A stretch of 64,000 nt of DNA from an uncultured bacterium (GTDB lineage: Bacteria; Pseudomonadota; Alphaproteobacteria; Sphingomonadales; Sphingomonadaceae). Positions within the stretch are counted from its first letter, which is position 1. Each line of letters starts with the position of its first letter. Positions 17,223 to 26,532 of the stretch are shown here, piece after piece. The position numbers and the translations under genes were made by a program. Location of the stretch: NCBI GenBank assembly GCA_942636505.2, contig CALOGB020000129.1, positions 1 through 64,000 on the forward strand. Reading direction: 5' to 3'. A model generated the notes under the pieces. That model was not told the DNA's origin. It saw only the letters and a list, made by a program, of their open reading frames with translations, and made no database searches.

Positions 17223-19635
17223 ATGTCCTCAGCCTTCCCGACGTTGTACCGTTCGCTCGCCCGCCATCGGCTATACGCCGTCCTCAACATAGGCGGGCTC
17301 GCACTCGGCATCGCGGTGTTCCTGATACTGATGCTATTCGTCCGGTTCGAGACGAACTACGACCGCGTGCTGCCGGGATGGGAACGGGTCTGGACGATCG
17401 CGCGCACGATCCAGTTCCCCGGCAACCCCGAGGTGCAGATTCCGTCCTCGCCTACACTCTCCGGGCAATTGGCCGCGGCGTTCCCCGATCTCGTCGGGGC
17501 GCGAATGACGCCCTATGACACCGCGACGGTGCTGACCGGGAACACAAGTACCACGCGCAAACTGGCATTGGTCGACCGCGATTACTTTCGGATTTTTCCG
17601 TTTCCCGTCGTCGAGGGCGATACCGCGAGTGCGATCGCCTGCCCGGATGGTATTGTCGTCACCCAAAGCGTCGCAGAGGCGTATTTTGGCAGAGCAAGCG
17701 CCCTTGGACGGACGCTTACGGTTGCGATCGATGGGAAGGCGCGCACCTACCGGGTCGGGGCAGTGATCGCCGACCTGCCGCAGAACCAGACATACGCCAG
17801 TGTCCTGTTCGCGGCGATCCCGGCCGAACTCACCGACGATTCCCGATCTACCAGCAATGGTGTCATGACGTTCCTGGCACTCCCGAACGCCGAGACTGCG
17901 GACCGGATCGGTGCATTCATGCGGCGCCATCCCGATCCCGCGTTCAATCCCGACGCGCGTCAATTCCTGAAAGAAGGCATCGTGCCGCTCGCCGGGCGCC
18001 ATCTGACCGGCAACGGGGTCGCCACTGTCGTCGCCGTGCTGGGCGGAGTGGGGATCGTCGCGTTGCTGCTGGCGGTGGTCAATTACGTCAATCTGGCGAC
18101 AGCGCGCGCAGGGCTGAGGGCGCGGGAAATCGCGATGCGCAAGGTGGTCGGTGCGACCCGGCGGATGCTGATCGGGCAATTGCTCGGCGAGGCACTGGCC
18201 GCCGTGACGCTAGCGACGTTGATCGGGCTGGCGCTTGCCGAGATTGCGCTGCCGTTCGTCAACGCGATCGGCGGCACCGACTTGTCGATCGCTTATTGGG
18301 GGCGGGGTCTATCCTGCCGCCGCTCCTGGCGACGACCGCTCTGGTGACGTTGCTGGCAGGGTTCTATCCGGCGTTCGTGATATCCCGGTTCCTGCCCGCG
18401 GGCGTGCTCGCCGCGGCCCGGACGCCCGGCGGCGATCGCGCGGGCGCAGGACTACGCAAGGCACTGGTCGTGACCCAGTTCGGCATCGCGGTCGCGCTGA
18501 TGATCGGGACTGCGGTTCTGTTCGCCCAGACGCGGCACGTTCAGCAGGCGGATATCGGCTTTGGGCGAGACGGCCTGATCATGCTAAGCGGTTACGGCGA
18601 CGCCGCGCTGGATTCGGGGCAACGTGCCCGGCTAGTCGACGCGATGCGCAAGACCCGCGGGGTTGCGGGTATCACGACGAGCGGCGTCGTGCCCGGCGGC
18701 GGCACGTTCGCAATCGCCAAGATGAAACGCGCCGGGGCGATCGGCGAGCCGCTGATGATCGTCCAGGCTACGGTCGGCGAGCAGTTCTTCGACACGTACC
18801 GAGCCCGTCTGCTGGCCGGTCGGATCTTCGATGCGGATCAGTTCGCGCTGGACGTTGGGAACAGCGGCACCGGGAGCAAGGCCGTTGCGGGCAGGGTAGC
18901 GAACATCGTGCTCAACCATACTGCCGCTCGGCGCTTGGGGTTCGAGCAAGCCGACGAGGCGATCGGCCAGTTCGTTTCGCTCGATGGCGCGACGGTGAGG
19001 ATCGTCGGTGTGATCGCCGATATGCGCTTCAGGACGCCGCGCGAGCCGGTCGAGGCGTTCGCCTATAGCTATCGGCCTGGCGGTGGCTATCGCGCCATCG
19101 TGGTGATCCGCACCTCGGCCGATCCCGCAACCGTCCTGGGACGGCTGGAAACCACGTGGCGCCGCATCGCGCCGGCGGTTCCGCCGGCAGCCACGACGGT
19201 CGACCAGAAACTGTACGAGTCCTATTATCGCCAGGACATGCAGCGGTCTCGGTTGTTCACGACCGGCGCGCGGTGCTGGCGGTCGCGATCGGGTGTCTAG
19301 GTCTCTATGGCCTGGCCGCGTTCGATACCATGCGGCGGGTCAAGGAGATCGGTATCCGCTAGGTGCTCGGGGCCTCCACCAGCGACGTGATGCAGTTGCT
19401 GCTGGTCCAGTTCCTCAAGCCGGTCCTCCTCGCGAACGTGATCGCGTGGCCGATCGCGTGGCTCGCGATGTCGTATTGGCTGAGCGGGTTCGACGACCGG
19501 ATCGGCTTGTCGCCCGGCTATTTCGTCGGCGCCAGCGTGCTGGCGCTCGTCATCGCGACGGCGACGGCGACGGTTGCCAGCCAGGCATGGCGCGTCGCAC
19601 GGGCCGAACCCGCGCGTGCGCTTAGACAATTCTAG
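17223..19635 (+). pseudogene. FtsX/MacB-type ABC transporter permease, two frameshifts and an amber codon
   Basis: The intact gene would encode about 800 residues: N-terminal membrane segment (YAVLNIGGLALGIAVFLILM), MacB-type periplasmic domain, three membrane segments, a second half with the same layout, and the tail ending RVARAEPARALRQF. The frame moves by -1 at the G5 run 18298-18302, where 'LSIAYWG' resumes as GAGSILPPLL. It moves by -1 again near 19260-19272, before AVLAVAIGCLGLYGLAAF. It then meets TAG at 19360-19362, exactly where the sister copy has AAG in IGIRKTLGAS. Such permeases normally pair with an ATPase and an HlyD-type adaptor; neither is present. Single-base sequencing errors could explain one shift, but not all three lesions easily. 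Confidence 0.85.
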
Positions 19636-19688
19636 GAGATTGAAGCATGTGTGTTTCAGGTCGAGCGAGCTAGGTCCGCTGCCAGCCG

Positions 19689-21515
19689 TCAGACGGCGCG
19701 CGCACGTTCCTCGACGATCCGCTCCAGCATCGACAATGGCATCGCACCGGCTTCCAGCACATCGTGGAAATGCTTCAGGTCGAAGCCATCGCCGGCGATT
19801 GCCTTGGCCTTCGCGCGCGCGCGCAGCCACGCCGCATGACCGATCTTGTAGCTGCATGCCTGACCCGGCGAGACGCAATAGCGCTCGACCTCGCGCTGTG
19901 AGCGCCCGGGGGCGAAGCCGACCGTATCGACCAGGTATTTCGTCGCTTGGTCATGCGTCCACCGCTTGGTATGAATGCCGGTATCCACGACCAGGCGTGC
20001 CGCGCGGAACAGGAATGATTGCAGATAGCCGGCGCGTTCCACCGGCGAGGCATAGCCGCCGAGTTCGTCGGCGAGTTGCTCCGCATAGAGCGCCCAGCCT
20101 TCCAGATAGGCGTTAAAGAAGGCGATCTTGCGCAGCGGATGGGTGGGCGCGCGCTGCGCGGTCGATATCTGGAGATGATGCCCCGGCACGCCTTCGTGAT
20201 AGGTGAGGCTCGGCAGCGTGTATTTCGGCCAGTCGTGCACGCTCTTGAGGTTGATCCAGTAGATCGCGGCACGCGAGCCATCGAGCGGCGCGCGGAAGTA
20301 ATAGCCGTTGGGTGCACCGTCCTGGATCTCGGGCGCGACGCGGCGGATCTCGAGCGCGGCGTTGGGCGGGTTCGTAAATGCCTTAGGCAGCCGTGCCTGC
20401 ATTGCCTGGACGCCTGCGTTGAGGCTGGTGAGCAGTTCGGCACGGCCGGCGTCTGTGTTCGCGAACAATTGCGCGGGCAGGCGGTTGAGCTGGTCGAGGC
20501 GGGCACCGACGCTGCCCTGCGTGAGGCCCTGTCCACGCAGGATCGGATCGAGCTGCGCGGTGAGTTCTGCGACCTGCTGCAGGCCCATGCGATGGACTTC
20601 GTCGGGCGACAAGCTGGTGGTGGTTGCCTGCGCCAGCGCGGCGGCGTAGATCGCATCGCCGTTGGGGATCGCCCAGATGCCGGCGGCGCTGCGCGCCGAG
20701 GGCCGCAGCGACCGCAGCAAAGCGATCTGGCGATCGAGCGCCGGATAGACCTGGGTCGCGACGATCCGGGCAGCGCGTGCCTGCCAATCCCCGGCGATCT
20801 TTGCGGGGCCGGTGCGGCTGGTCAGCGCCTGGACGAGCTGGTTGTCGGCCGGGCTGGGTGACCGCAGGTTTGCCATTTGGCCTAGCGCGAGATCGAGGGA
20901 GAAGTCGGGCGCCAGCCTGCCCTTGGCGGCCTCGCGACGCTGAACCTCGGTTTCGTTATCCAGCTGCCGGCCCATCATCGCCAATCGATCCAGATAGGCT
21001 TCGGCATCATCGGCGGTCTTCACCGGGTGGGTCGAGGCCAGGAAGTCCGGCATGGAGAAATAGACGCCGTCCTGCTGCGTGATCGGATACGGCCCCTGCG
21101 GCGAGGAGAGGCCGAACTTCTCCGGGCCGACCATGTTCGACTGGATGCTGTAGAGGACGACTTCGCGATCGATGCGCGCCTGCGGCGACAGCGAGGCGGG
21201 ATCGACGGCGGTGACGAGCGCCTGTGCCTTGCGGTTCCGAGCCAGATCCTTCGCGATGGCGGCGTAGCTGTTGTCACCCAGCATGTGGCGCAGATCGGCA
21301 TCCTTGCCGGTATCGAGCCCCAGCGAGGTAGCGAATTCGGGCGATTGGCGAACGGTTTCGCGAAGGACCTGATCGAAGGCGGCGTTCAGGCGGACGTCGC
21401 CCGGCGATGGTACCGCTGCTGTTCCCACTGACGTCTGCGCAAACGCGGATCGTGCGGGTAGCGTGCTCAACGCGGCAGCAGCGGCACTGGACGTGATGAA
21501 GGCGCGACGATCCAT
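19689..21515 (-). CDS. DUF885 family secreted protein (putative metallopeptidase), copy 1
   Basis: 608 residues. The leader MDRRAFITSSAAAAALSTLP has an RR pair before a hydrophobic stretch, suggesting Tat export. The DUF885 hallmark HEGVPGHH is present in 'LTYHEGVPGHHLQ', followed by 'NAYLEGWALYAEQLADELG', whose Glu residues are expected metal ligands. The family resembles gluzincin-type peptidases. ATG 21515 follows AGGA (AGGAAATCGGCATG); a longer frame to 21569 is not needed. It is transcribed towards the dead permease. A second DUF885 gene lies at 35576-37387. The substrate is not known. Confidence 0.85.
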   Translation of the reverse strand: MDRRAFITSSAAAAALSTLPARSAFAQTSVGTAAVPSPGDVRLNAAFDQVLRETVRQSPEFATSLGLDTGKDADLRHMLGDNSYAAIAKDLARNRKAQALVTAVDPASLSPQARIDREVVLYSIQSNMVGPEKFGLSSPQGPYPITQQDGVYFSMPDFLASTHPVKTADDAEAYLDRLAMMGRQLDNETEVQRREAAKGRLAPDFSLDLALGQMANLRSPSPADNQLVQALTSRTGPAKIAGDWQARAARIVATQVYPALDRQIALLRSLRPSARSAAGIWAIPNGDAIYAAALAQATTTSLSPDEVHRMGLQQVAELTAQLDPILRGQGLTQGSVGARLDQLNRLPAQLFANTDAGRAELLTSLNAGVQAMQARLPKAFTNPPNAALEIRRVAPEIQDGAPNGYYFRAPLDGSRAAIYWINLKSVHDWPKYTLPSLTYHEGVPGHHLQISTAQRAPTHPLRKIAFFNAYLEGWALYAEQLADELGGYASPVERAGYLQSFLFRAARLVVDTGIHTKRWTHDQATKYLVDTVGFAPGRSQREVERYCVSPGQACSYKIGHAAWLRARAKAKAIAGDGFDLKHFHDVLEAGAMPLSMLERIVEERARAV

Positions 21516-21833
21516 GCCGATTTCCTGACTGTGAAGCTTATCGCGCCACGCTAGGCGACAGTAGGCCAACCGTGCAACCCTACTGCACCGGGTCGGCTAG
21601 CCAGTGTAGCTTCACGGAATGTGCGAATGGCCAATATCGATCGTGGTTCTTCGCGTGGTCAGCAATTGCCTTGCTGCTGGCTATCGAGCTGCTCCGTCAA
21701 CGGCAACGCAGGCTTAGAGCGGGGACAGATGCGAAAGACGTTATCATCAGCGGCGCATGGCAGGACGGGATGGTGATCGCTGGCGCCGCGCATCAGGGCA
21801 GCATGCTGGCCAACCGAAGTCGATCGCTGCGCA
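21516..21833. other. Intergenic, no gene recognised
   Basis: Upstream region of the DUF885 gene and downstream region of the barstar gene, both on the minus strand. It must hold the DUF885 promoter. An open frame on the plus strand has a composition unlike its neighbours and no ribosome binding site. No repeat or RNA gene was seen. Confidence 0.4.
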
Positions 21834-22223
21834 TCAAGCCAAAACAAGCTCGATGTTCCGATGATCGCTGATGATCTCCACGACGATCTCGAAATAGGTT
21901 TGCCCGGTGCCACGGTCGAGCGCGTCCAGCTGGCGACCAATCGCATCCACGTCGAAGCCAGCCGGTCGCTGCAATTTTCTGGCGAGGAACGTTCGGGTCG
22001 TCTCGACACCGAGTGCCGCTCTGCTGGCCGCAACGTCCTGCCAGACGATACGAACCTTTTCCCGCCCCTCGATCGCGCCGTAGCCACCATAGAGCAGGTC
22101 GTTCAGCGCATCGAGGCTTTCGCCCAATTGCCAATCTTCCTTGGCCATAAACACCCGGTTTATCTCGGCGTAGAAGGTCGGGATATCGCTGATATTCCGG
22201 CCGATGATGGTCAACGTCTTCAT
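21834..22223 (-). CDS. Barstar family protein (ribonuclease inhibitor-like)
   Basis: 129 residues, cytoplasmic. 'DIPTFYAEINRVFMAKEDWQ' and 'LGESLDALNDLLYGGYG' match the helix pair of barstar that plugs a barnase-type ribonuclease active site, and the C-terminal 'FEIVVEIISDH' fits its last strand. ATG 22223 has GGAAG eight bases upstream; a GTG three codons earlier is too close to that site. No barnase-like or other small toxin gene is adjacent, so it is an orphan immunity-type protein here. It is transcribed with the MpaB-like gene upstream (44-base gap). Confidence 0.78.
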   Translation of the reverse strand: MKTLTIIGRNISDIPTFYAEINRVFMAKEDWQLGESLDALNDLLYGGYGAIEGREKVRIVWQDVAASRAALGVETTRTFLARKLQRPAGFDVDAIGRQLDALDRGTGQTYFEIVVEIISDHRNIELVLA

Positions 22224-22267
22224 CCAAATCACTTCCGGACTATGCCGTCGATGGGCCGTAACGAACT

Positions 22268-23194
22268 TCAGTTGCCGTCGAAGGCCCAGCGCAACGTTTT
22301 CGCCACCTGTCGCGTACCGGACCGAACGACTGGTCTCATGAAGACCGGCGACGCATGGAGGCCATGCATCCGACGTGCCCAGCTCGGGAGAAGGTCTACC
22401 GCCGCCTGCGCGATGGTTCGTTGAAGCGGTATTGCAAGCGGGTTGCCCGGTTTCTGATTGAGCACCAATCGCGCGACCTCGCGCGTGCGACCGTCTGCGA
22501 TCAACGCCGGTTGCATATTACGGAGCGCCTGATTCGTGGCCGCACGGTTCCGCGGGAGGGCGTCGGCACCCAGTGCCGATCCTACGCTCGCGAACTCGGC
22601 GTAGTAGAGATCTTCCTGTGCGAGCGTCAGTCGACGATCTCCGAAGTGCTGCCAGGCAGCGAGGAAGGACCACGCTTCGGAAACGTGGACCCACGCCAAT
22701 AAACTGGGGTCGTCGGCACGGTAGGGCGTCCCGTCGGGAAGCGTGCCACCGATGTGCGAATGGACCGCGCGGACTCGCGCTATTGCCGCCTCTGCCTCCG
22801 CGCGCTCGCCATATGTGGTCGCAGCGATGAATCGGGCAGTGCGCCTCAGCCTGCCGAGCATATCGGTTCGGAAGTTCGAATGGTCCCAAACCCCGGCTAG
22901 AACGGCTGGATGCAGCATCTGCAGCAGCAAAGCGGACACGCCGCCAACCATCATGCTGACAACATCGCCATGCACACGCCAGATCATGGAATCGGGCGGA
23001 AACAGTGCAGTATCGCTCCGCTTCACCGGCTCCTCGCCACGAGCCTGGTCATGGAACAGAGTCCGCACCTGTCGCACGATGCCGGTCTTGGTCTGGTCAC
23101 GGATCGATAACAGGCTGTCGTTCATGCCGTCACGAACGCCCGAGCCCGTATTTAGCAACGGCGGATAGGTCATCGACATGCTGGGACCTGTCAT
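22268..23194 (-). CDS. MpaB-like oxygenase family protein (DUF2236)
   Basis: 308 residues. The family is related to rubber oxygenase and fungal MpaB and is thought to be a haem-linked oxygenase. Typical features are 'IWRVHGDVVSMMVGG' followed by 'LLLQMLHPAVLAGVWDHS', and later 'HVSEAWSFLAAWQHF', with histidines at the expected places. ATG 23194 has AGGA eight bases upstream; an extended frame to 23395 is Arg/Ser-rich and opposite a small plus-strand frame. No cofactor or partner gene is evident nearby. Confidence 0.8.
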   Translation of the reverse strand: MTGPSMSMTYPPLLNTGSGVRDGMNDSLLSIRDQTKTGIVRQVRTLFHDQARGEEPVKRSDTALFPPDSMIWRVHGDVVSMMVGGVSALLLQMLHPAVLAGVWDHSNFRTDMLGRLRRTARFIAATTYGERAEAEAAIARVRAVHSHIGGTLPDGTPYRADDPSLLAWVHVSEAWSFLAAWQHFGDRRLTLAQEDLYYAEFASVGSALGADALPRNRAATNQALRNMQPALIADGRTREVARLVLNQKPGNPLAIPLQRTIAQAAVDLLPSWARRMHGLHASPVFMRPVVRSGTRQVAKTLRWAFDGN

Positions 23195-23246
23195 AGATGC
23201 CGTCCTATATTGACGGCCCCTGCCATCTGAGACCATCGCGTTGCCC

Positions 23247-23459
23247 ATGACAAAGAGCAAGGGACGCACCGGCGCGCATGCACGCGCCAATATCCAGCCT
23301 GCACCGACAGCGACCGAGCTCGATGCAGCCAAGCGAGAGATCGCGCAGATCGAGGGGCGGCTGGTCGGCCTCGCTGCCGGGCATCCTTCGGTCAAGATCT
23401 GGAAGGCACGTCTTCGTGTAGCTCAAGCCGTGATCGCCCGCGCCCCGCGCGACGGTTAG
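23247..23459 (+). CDS. Small basic helical protein, unknown
   Basis: 70 residues if ATG 23247 is used. The N-terminus is basic and likely disordered (MTKSKGRTGAHARA); the rest is predicted helical with a coiled-coil-like stretch ELDAAKREIAQIEGRLVGL and a basic end. No family is recognised. It is divergent from the MpaB-like gene and has no strong ribosome binding site, so it may not be real; codon composition resembles that of its neighbours. Confidence 0.45.
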   Translation: MTKSKGRTGAHARANIQPAPTATELDAAKREIAQIEGRLVGLAAGHPSVKIWKARLRVAQAVIARAPRDG

Positions 23460-23590
23460 GCGCTGCGACTACGGTGTCTGACGGAGTCAGCTTTGGTGAA
23501 CGGACGCTGTGACGACGCGGGCGCTATCATCCTCTTGAACTCGCTCACGGAGCCAGCGAAGATCGGTCATCAGCACCGGGAGCGTCCTCT

Positions 23591-25480
23591 ATGCGTCGTC
23601 GAACTTTCATTGCCGCCTTGCCGGGGGCCGCATTGCTGCCGGGCATCGGTATGGCACAAGGCGGTCAGGCCGGACCCGGCGTTCCGGGCAAGCAGGGGGC
23701 ACCGGGGCCCGGACAAGGGGGTGCGCCGCAGCCAACGACGGCAACTCTTCCCCCGCGCTGGGTTGCGGGGGAGGACCGTTTCCTTCGTCCCGACGTGGCG
23801 GCGGGGGATCGCCCGGTCGGCGCCAGTTTCGCCTCGCGCACCGCAGCCTATGGCATCAACGGCGCTGCGGGGACTGCGCATCCGCTAGCGACACAGGCGG
23901 GGATCGACATTCTGCGGCGAGGCGGATCGGCGGTCGACGCCGCGATCGCGATTAATGCCTGCCTCGGTTTCCTGGAGCCGACGTCGAGCGGCATCGGCGG
24001 CGACGCCTATGTGATGATCTGGGATCCGAAGCAGCGCAAGGTCGTCGGGCTCGCCGGGTCGGGCGCGTCGCCAAGGGGCCTGAGCCTCGAAACGGTGCGG
24101 TCCCGCGCGCGGGGCGGGGCGCTGCCGCCGCTGGGTGCGGTGTCGGTGTCGGTGCCGGGTGCGGTAGATGCCTGGTGGACGATGCACCAACGCTATGGCC
24201 GGCTGCCCTGGGCGCAGCTGTTCGAGCCGGCGATCGCGCATGCCGAGGCGGGGGCGCCGGTGCCCGACATCATCGCCTATTATATCCGCCGCAGCATGGC
24301 GGCATTCCGCCGGCCGGGTAACGGCATCGAGGAAACCGCCAACGCGCTCAGGACCTATGGCCTCGCCGACGGCAAGGGCCCGGCGATCGGGCAGGTCTTT
24401 CGCAATCCCGATCTCGCCCGCACCTATCGCGCGATCGCAGCGGGCGGGCGTGACACGTTCTATTCCGGTGAGATCGCCCGCGTCATCGATCGCTACTTCA
24501 AACGGATTGGTGGCTGGCTGCGCCTTGAGGATCTGGCCGCGCACCGCTCGGAATGGATCGCGCCGCATCGGACGGGCTATCGCGGCGTGGACGTGCACGC
24601 GCTCGGCGCCAACACGCAGGGCATCGCGACGCTGCAGATGCTGAACATTCTCGAGACCTTCGATCTCGGCGACGCAGGCTTCCAGTCGCCGCTATCGATC
24701 CATCTGCAGGCGGAGGCCAAGCGGCTCGCCTATGAAGACCGCGCGCGCTTCTACGCCGACCCGCATTTCAGCAAGGTCCCCGTCGAGTGGCTGGTCTCCA
24801 AGGACTACGCCCGCGAGCGTGCGAAACTGATCCGCCGCGACCGGATCCTCGATCCCGTCCACCCCGGCCAGGCGCCCAGTCACGGCGACACGACCTATTT
24901 CAGCTGCGCTGACAAGGACGGCATGATGGTGTCGATGATCCAGTCGAACTTTCGCGGCATGGGGTCCGGGTTGGTCGCCGATGGTCTCGGCTTCATGTTC
25001 CAGGATCGCGGGCAGTTGTTCAGCCTGAGGGACGGCCATCCCAACATCTACGCACCCGGCAAGCGGCCGTTCCAGACGATCATCCCCGGCTTCGCGACGC
25101 GCGGGAGTGATCCCTGGATGAGCTTCGGTGTGATGGGCGGCGACATGCAACCGCAGGGGCAGACGCAGATCATCGTCAACCGCGTCGACTATGGCCTCGA
25201 AATCCAGTCGGCGGGCGATGCACCGCGCTGGCACCATGAGGGCTCGTCGCAGTCGATGGGGGAAGACAGCGCCGGGCTCGGCCCACGAGGGTTGCTGCGG
25301 CTGGAATCGGGCGTGCCCGCCGCCACGAAGCAGCGTCTGGCCGACATCGGCTGGACGATCGGCGAGCCCGACGGGGGCTTCGGCCGCTACGAATGCGTCG
25401 AGCACCGCATGGACGGTGACACGCGTGTCTATGCCGCTGCGAGCGAGATGCGCGCCGACGGCTGCGCTCTGGCCTATTGA
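23591..25480 (+). CDS. Gamma-glutamyltranspeptidase family protein, secreted
   Basis: 629 residues. The family is made as a proenzyme that cleaves itself before a catalytic Thr and transfers or hydrolyses gamma-glutamyl groups. The leader MRRRTFIAALPGAALLPGIG suggests Tat export. A Gly/Pro/Gln-rich linker (22-50) follows. The large subunit carries 'TAHPLATQAGIDILRRGGSA'; the nucleophile is probably Thr434 in HGDTTYFS, and the oxyanion-loop 'VMGGDMQPQGQ' is present. It ends 10 bases before the formamidase-type gene, so the two form an operon. The motif GDTTYF differs slightly from the usual TTHxS, so the substrate may be other than glutathione. Confidence 0.88.
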   Translation: MRRRTFIAALPGAALLPGIGMAQGGQAGPGVPGKQGAPGPGQGGAPQPTTATLPPRWVAGEDRFLRPDVAAGDRPVGASFASRTAAYGINGAAGTAHPLATQAGIDILRRGGSAVDAAIAINACLGFLEPTSSGIGGDAYVMIWDPKQRKVVGLAGSGASPRGLSLETVRSRARGGALPPLGAVSVSVPGAVDAWWTMHQRYGRLPWAQLFEPAIAHAEAGAPVPDIIAYYIRRSMAAFRRPGNGIEETANALRTYGLADGKGPAIGQVFRNPDLARTYRAIAAGGRDTFYSGEIARVIDRYFKRIGGWLRLEDLAAHRSEWIAPHRTGYRGVDVHALGANTQGIATLQMLNILETFDLGDAGFQSPLSIHLQAEAKRLAYEDRARFYADPHFSKVPVEWLVSKDYARERAKLIRRDRILDPVHPGQAPSHGDTTYFSCADKDGMMVSMIQSNFRGMGSGLVADGLGFMFQDRGQLFSLRDGHPNIYAPGKRPFQTIIPGFATRGSDPWMSFGVMGGDMQPQGQTQIIVNRVDYGLEIQSAGDAPRWHHEGSSQSMGEDSAGLGPRGLLRLESGVPAATKQRLADIGWTIGEPDGGFGRYECVEHRMDGDTRVYAAASEMRADGCALAY

Positions 25481-25490
25481 GGGGATGACG

Positions 25491-26504
25491 ATGCGCTACC
25501 TAATCCTTGCCGCTCTGGCTGCCGCGACGACGCCCGCGGGCGCCGCGACGTACGAACTGAAGGCGACGCCGCAGACGGTCGCCTGGGGGCATTACGATGC
25601 CACCGACAAGCCGGTGCTGACGATCCGGTCGGGCGACACGGTGGTGATCCATACGTTGCTGACCAACAGCCCGGCCGGGCTGGAGAAGGCCGGCGTCGCG
25701 CCCGCGCAGATCGAACCGGCGCTGCGTGCTGTCTATGACGGCGTCCCGGCCAGCGCACGCGGCCCCGGCGGCCATATCCTGACCGGACCGATCGCGATCA
25801 CAGGCGCGGAACCCGGCGACATGCTGGAAGTGCGCATCCGGAAGGTCGATCTGGCGATACCCTATGCCTATAACGCGTTCCGGTACGGGGCGGGGTTCCT
25901 GACCGACGATTTTCCCTATGTACGGATGAAGATCGTGCCGCTGGATGCCAAGCGCATGGTCGGCCTGTTTGCGCCCGACGTCGAAGTGCCGCTGGCGCCG
26001 TTCTTCGGCAGCATGGGCGTCGCGCCGCCGCCGTCGTTCGGTCGCTACGACAGCGCGCCGCCGACGATCAACGGCGGCAACATGGACGACAAGGCGCTCG
26101 TCGCCGGGACGACCTTGTTCCTCCCCGTCTACGCGCCCGGCGCGCTGTTCCAGGTCGGTGACGGCCATGCCGCGCAGGGCAATGGCGAGGTCGATATCAC
26201 CGCGCTGGAAACCTCGTTGACCGGGACGTTCGAGTTCGTGTTGCACAAGAAGGCGGCGATCACCTATCCGCGTGCCGAGACGCCCAAGGCCTATATCGCA
26301 ATGGGCTTCGACGACGATCTCAGCCATGCGACCCGCAAGGCGTTGCGCAACATGATCGATTTCCTCGTGGCAGAAAAAGGCATGACGCGCGACGATGCGT
26401 ACATGCTGATCAGCGTTGCGGGCGATGTCGAGATCACCGAACTCGTCGACCGCAACAAGGGCGTCCATGTCGTGTTGCCAAAGGCGGTGTTCACGAAGCG
26501 CTAG
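25491..26504 (+). CDS. Acetamidase/formamidase family protein, exported
   Basis: 337 residues with a signal peptide (MRYLILAALAAATTPAGA). The family hydrolyses simple amides to acid and ammonia. 'GPIAITGAEPGDMLEVRI' , 'NGGNMDDKALVAGTTLFLPV' and 'QVGDGHAAQGNGEV' are the conserved blocks, the last contributing metal-binding His and Asp. Most members are cytoplasmic, so export is unusual. ATG 25491 has GAGGGG six bases upstream; ATG 25485 would leave that site too close. It follows the transpeptidase gene, suggesting that the two act in turn on an amide- or gamma-glutamyl-containing compound in the periplasm. Confidence 0.87.
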   Translation: MRYLILAALAAATTPAGAATYELKATPQTVAWGHYDATDKPVLTIRSGDTVVIHTLLTNSPAGLEKAGVAPAQIEPALRAVYDGVPASARGPGGHILTGPIAITGAEPGDMLEVRIRKVDLAIPYAYNAFRYGAGFLTDDFPYVRMKIVPLDAKRMVGLFAPDVEVPLAPFFGSMGVAPPPSFGRYDSAPPTINGGNMDDKALVAGTTLFLPVYAPGALFQVGDGHAAQGNGEVDITALETSLTGTFEFVLHKKAAITYPRAETPKAYIAMGFDDDLSHATRKALRNMIDFLVAEKGMTRDDAYMLISVAGDVEITELVDRNKGVHVVLPKAVFTKR

Positions 26505-26532
26505 CGGCCACGGCGGACTCTGCCTGAGAAGC

